From: Methanogranum sp963676045
Lineage (GTDB): Archaea; Thermoplasmatota; Thermoplasmata; Methanomassiliicoccales; Methanomethylophilaceae
Direction: 5' to 3'
DNA: 64,000 nt
NCBI GenBank assembly: GCA_963676045.1
Contig: OY780938.1
Location: 310,001-374,000, forward strand
Part shown: positions 61,666 through 64,000 of the stretch, one piece after another
Position numbering within the stretch: position 1 is the first letter of the stretch
Layout of the letters: each line of letters begins with the position of its first letter
Position numbers and translations under genes: made by a program
Notes under the pieces: generated by a model
Told to the model about the DNA's origin: nothing
What the model saw: only the letters and a program-made list of their open reading frames with translations
Databases searched by the model: none

Positions 61666-62625
61666 GTGGAGACCATAGTCGCAGAGAAGCTATCAAAGAG
61701 TTATGGGGATAATCTAGCGGTCAATTCCCTCTCCCTATCTATTGGTCCTGAGATATACGGCCTCTTAGGTCCGAATGGTTCTGGTAAGACGACGACGGTC
61801 AATATGTTGACGACCATGTTAAAACCAACTTCCGGTGATGCATGCATCTGCGGCCATGACATAAGGACCGAACAGAGACGCATAAGGGAGTGCATGAGCT
61901 ATGTGCCCCAATACATTGCTGCGGATACAAAACTGACAGGGAGGGAGAATGTAAACCTCTATGCCAAACTATACGGTCTGAGAGACAAGGCTGAAAGGAA
62001 ATCCAAGGTGGAGGAGGTCCTATCGATCATGGGCCTCCTAGAGCGTGCCGACGACCTCACGAAAACGTATTCCGGCGGAATGCACAGGAGGCTCGAGATA
62101 GCGCAGGCATTGGTACATGATCCGCAGGTCCTATTCCTCGATGAGCCGACAGTGGGCCTCGATGTTTCAGGTAGAAGGTCCATATGGGAGCATATAATAA
62201 AACTGAAGCACAATGGTATGACCATCTTCGTCACCACGCATCAGATGGAGGAGGCAGAGAGATATTGCGATCACGTGGGAATAATGAAGCTCGGCAATCT
62301 CATGAGGGAGGGAAGGCCTTCGGAGTTGACATCCTCGGTGAAATCCATGATATCCATCGGTGCCGAGGGAACCGTTCCTGAATCGCTCAGGGATAAGATA
62401 AGATTGATAAAGAACGAGAATGGCGAGGCGACCTTCCTTTCAGAGGATACTGTAGATCTTGACGACATATTATCCGCATATGAGAAGGAAGGGAAGAGGG
62501 TGTTCTCATCATCGATAAGGAAACCGACGCTCGAGGACATCTATCTCCTTTCGATCGATAAAGGCACAGAGGACATAGGCTCCTTCAATCGTGGCCAATT
62601 CAACAACATGATGAGGAGGAGATAA
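61666..62625 (+). CDS. ABC exporter ATP-binding protein (DrrA-like)
   Basis: A 319-residue ATPase of an ABC-2 exporter. Walker A is GPNGSGKTTT (about 35-44), the Q-loop lies in YVPQYI, the signature is TYSGGMHRR (about 137-145), Walker B is VLFLDEPTVGLD (about 156-167) and the H-loop is TTHQ. The C-terminal 100 residues are the usual extension of drug and antibiotic exporter ATPases. The GTG start follows GGGAGTGAGG. The permease gene begins three bases after its stop. Confidence 0.95.
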   Translation: METIVAEKLSKSYGDNLAVNSLSLSIGPEIYGLLGPNGSGKTTTVNMLTTMLKPTSGDACICGHDIRTEQRRIRECMSYVPQYIAADTKLTGRENVNLYAKLYGLRDKAERKSKVEEVLSIMGLLERADDLTKTYSGGMHRRLEIAQALVHDPQVLFLDEPTVGLDVSGRRSIWEHIIKLKHNGMTIFVTTHQMEEAERYCDHVGIMKLGNLMREGRPSELTSSVKSMISIGAEGTVPESLRDKIRLIKNENGEATFLSEDTVDLDDILSAYEKEGKRVFSSSIRKPTLEDIYLLSIDKGTEDIGSFNRGQFNNMMRRR

Positions 62626-62627
62626 GG

Positions 62628-63353
62628 ATGTATCGGATGTTCGCCTACATCGAACGCGACCTCATAAGGTGGGGCCGTTCCCCTTTGAACATCATAGCGA
62701 CCTTGGCAATGCCCGCGGCCTGGTTGATCTTCGTGGGGTTGGTATTGCCTGTCAAATACGACAATTATCTGGATTTCGTGACCCCCGGTGTCCTGATCCT
62801 CACGATGATGACGGCGGGTCTCGCTGCCGGTTCCTCCATAATGTTCGATAAGACCCTAGGTTATCTCAATAAATTCTTGGCATTGCCCGCTCCGAGGGAG
62901 AGCATCTTGGCAGGAAAGATAATATTCATAACATTGAGGGGCCTGCTTCAGACCACGGTCATACTGGTGATATCCATACTCATCGGTGCGACGGTCCAGT
63001 CCTTCGTCTGTTATCTGGGGATATATTTCGTCCTGTTCCTTTTCGGTGTCATGATGTCCGCATTGGGTTCCACAGTGGCGTTATATCTCAACGACCATGA
63101 CACATACGCTGCATTCCAGGGAATGGTGTCCATGCCTCTGTATTTCGCATCCACGGCATTGATACCTTACGATCAGATGCCGGAAGCATTGAAGGTGATA
63201 TCCACATTGAATCCTTTGACGTATGCCATCGATGCGATAAGGGACATTTCAGCAGGTGAGTTTCCCCTGATGGATATAGGGATCCTCTCGTTGTTGTCGA
63301 TCATCATCGTCTTGATATGTGCTCACAAGTTCCGCAAAGTGACGATACAGTGA
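62628..63353 (+). CDS. ABC-2 type exporter permease (DrrB-like)
   Basis: A 241-residue permease with six membrane helices, partner of the upstream ATPase. The phrases YLDFVTPGVLILTMMTAGLA (about 45-64) and FLALPAPRESILAGKI (about 83-98) are the ABC-2 family signature. LNPLTYAIDAIRDI lies near the C-terminus. It exports an unknown lipid or drug-like compound. The start has GGAGATAAGG upstream. Confidence 0.93.
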   Translation: MYRMFAYIERDLIRWGRSPLNIIATLAMPAAWLIFVGLVLPVKYDNYLDFVTPGVLILTMMTAGLAAGSSIMFDKTLGYLNKFLALPAPRESILAGKIIFITLRGLLQTTVILVISILIGATVQSFVCYLGIYFVLFLFGVMMSALGSTVALYLNDHDTYAAFQGMVSMPLYFASTALIPYDQMPEALKVISTLNPLTYAIDAIRDISAGEFPLMDIGILSLLSIIIVLICAHKFRKVTIQ

Positions 63354-63393
63354 CCTTCGGATTCGGACAAGGTCTCAATCCACAAATGATAGG

Positions 63394-64000
63394 TCAAGGT
63401 TGTCTCGTTCTTTTGTGATTCATCCTCTTCTCTATCTTGGAAGCTATATCGGACATGCTATCATTCCATCCATCGACATCTTTCGAGTTGACGATATCGA
63501 TGTTCCCTCCCTGATATTCGCCTTCTCCGGCGAGGTCCTCCATCCATGATTCGATCTCCAGATAGTTCTCCTTGAGTTCTTCGAGCACCTTCTCGTCGGA
63601 GTTCCAAAGTCCGCGCTGATTCGCTTCAAGCATCCGTCTAGCTATCTCCTCCAATGCGTACGGGTTGTTATCTTGGAAGAACCGCCTCATCTCCGGGTCG
63701 TTGACAAACGTGGAGGTGATATCATCGAATATCCAATCGTCCACCTCCTGTGTGGAGGCTTCCCACCCATATACGCGGGATATGCGTTTCATTATGTCTG
63801 CCGCACCCTTGTATCCGTGTGCTTTCTCCCCTTCTATCCATTGGGGATTGAGCAGTTTTGTCCTGACAGTCCTACGTATCTCATCCGCGAGGGTGTGCAC
63901 ATTGATATCCTTGGGTTCGCGGGTATCCCCGTAATACGATCTGACATCCTTGCCTGAAAGCTGTTTGGATGCCACTGTCATACCGCCTTGGTTGCTGAAA
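63394..64000 (-). CDS. cobN: Cobaltochelatase subunit CobN, C-terminal part (cut by window edge)
   Basis: The reading frame enters from the right edge and encodes the last 201 residues or so of a CobN/magnesium-chelatase-H-type protein. FSNQGGMTVASKQLSGK, YYGDTREP, LNPQWIEGEKAHGYKGAADI and QDNNPYALEEIARRMLEA are family phrases. CobN inserts cobalt into the corrin ring in cobalamin synthesis; methylotrophic methanogenesis needs corrinoid proteins. The start lies outside the window. It ends convergently with the ABC permease. Confidence 0.9.
   Translation of the reverse strand, partial: FSNQGGMTVASKQLSGKDVRSYYGDTREPKDINVHTLADEIRRTVRTKLLNPQWIEGEKAHGYKGAADIMKRISRVYGWEASTQEVDDWIFDDITSTFVNDPEMRRFFQDNNPYALEEIARRMLEANQRGLWNSDEKVLEELKENYLEIESWMEDLAGEGEYQGGNIDIVNSKDVDGWNDSMSDIASKIEKRMNHKRTRQP

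Overview
The window looks like a chromosomal segment of a host-associated methanogenic archaeon of the order Methanomassiliicoccales (Thermoplasmata). This is an inference from several signs. Promoters are TATA-type and sit close to start codons. There is an XPD/Rad3-type iron-sulfur helicase, a class II tRNA-Ser, a CobN cobaltochelatase, and secreted proteins of the bacterial-repeat plus transglutaminase kind. TAG is almost absent as a stop codon: of 55 genes whose stop I read, only one ends in TAG. That is expected where TAG is reserved for pyrrolysine.

The left part (1 to about 36.7 kb) is an AT-rich accessory island dominated by defence genes. In order it holds: a BsuBI/PstI-type restriction-modification pair; a DUF6602 nuclease-like protein; a DUF4238 protein; a sialate-esterase-like protein; an HTH regulator plus OLD-family ATPase/TOPRIM nuclease operon with a palindromic operator candidate; a second DUF4238 protein; a small nucleotidyltransferase beside a four-helix membrane protein; a GIY-YIG/DUF4357 nuclease and, 4 kb away, its decayed duplicate beside a transposase remnant; a KAP-type P-loop NTPase; an unrecognised 348-residue protein beside a PIN toxin and SocA-like antitoxin pair; a full six-gene type 1 BREX operon (brxA, brxB, brxC, pglX, pglZ, brxL); a DUF6994 protein; a 1.2 kb very AT-rich non-coding stretch with a repeated AGCTTAA motif; a Fic protein; and a trypsin-like protease.

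Three details of the BREX operon stand out. The target-recognition part of pglX is much more AT-rich than the rest of the gene, as if swapped in. BrxL stops where its Lon-like protease domain should begin, at a perfect hairpin. No WYL-type BREX regulator is present, and the divergent neighbour is the toxin-antitoxin pair.

The right part (36.8 to 64 kb) has higher GC and reads as core chromosome: Sel1-repeat proteins, a SprT-like metalloprotease, YgiQ radical SAM, GNAT, pyridoxamine kinase, DUF3784 and TPR proteins, an FMN reductase, the helicase, a BASS transporter and tRNA-Ser(UGA). After the tRNA comes a patch of small genes and short repeats: MBL hydrolase bracketed by copies of a dispersed repeat, and two DUF3892 paralogues, one with an in-frame TAG. 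Then follow a MarR-regulated drug exporter with twin operators, secreted proteins, a second exporter, an ABC exporter pair and the 3' part of cobN, cut by the window edge.
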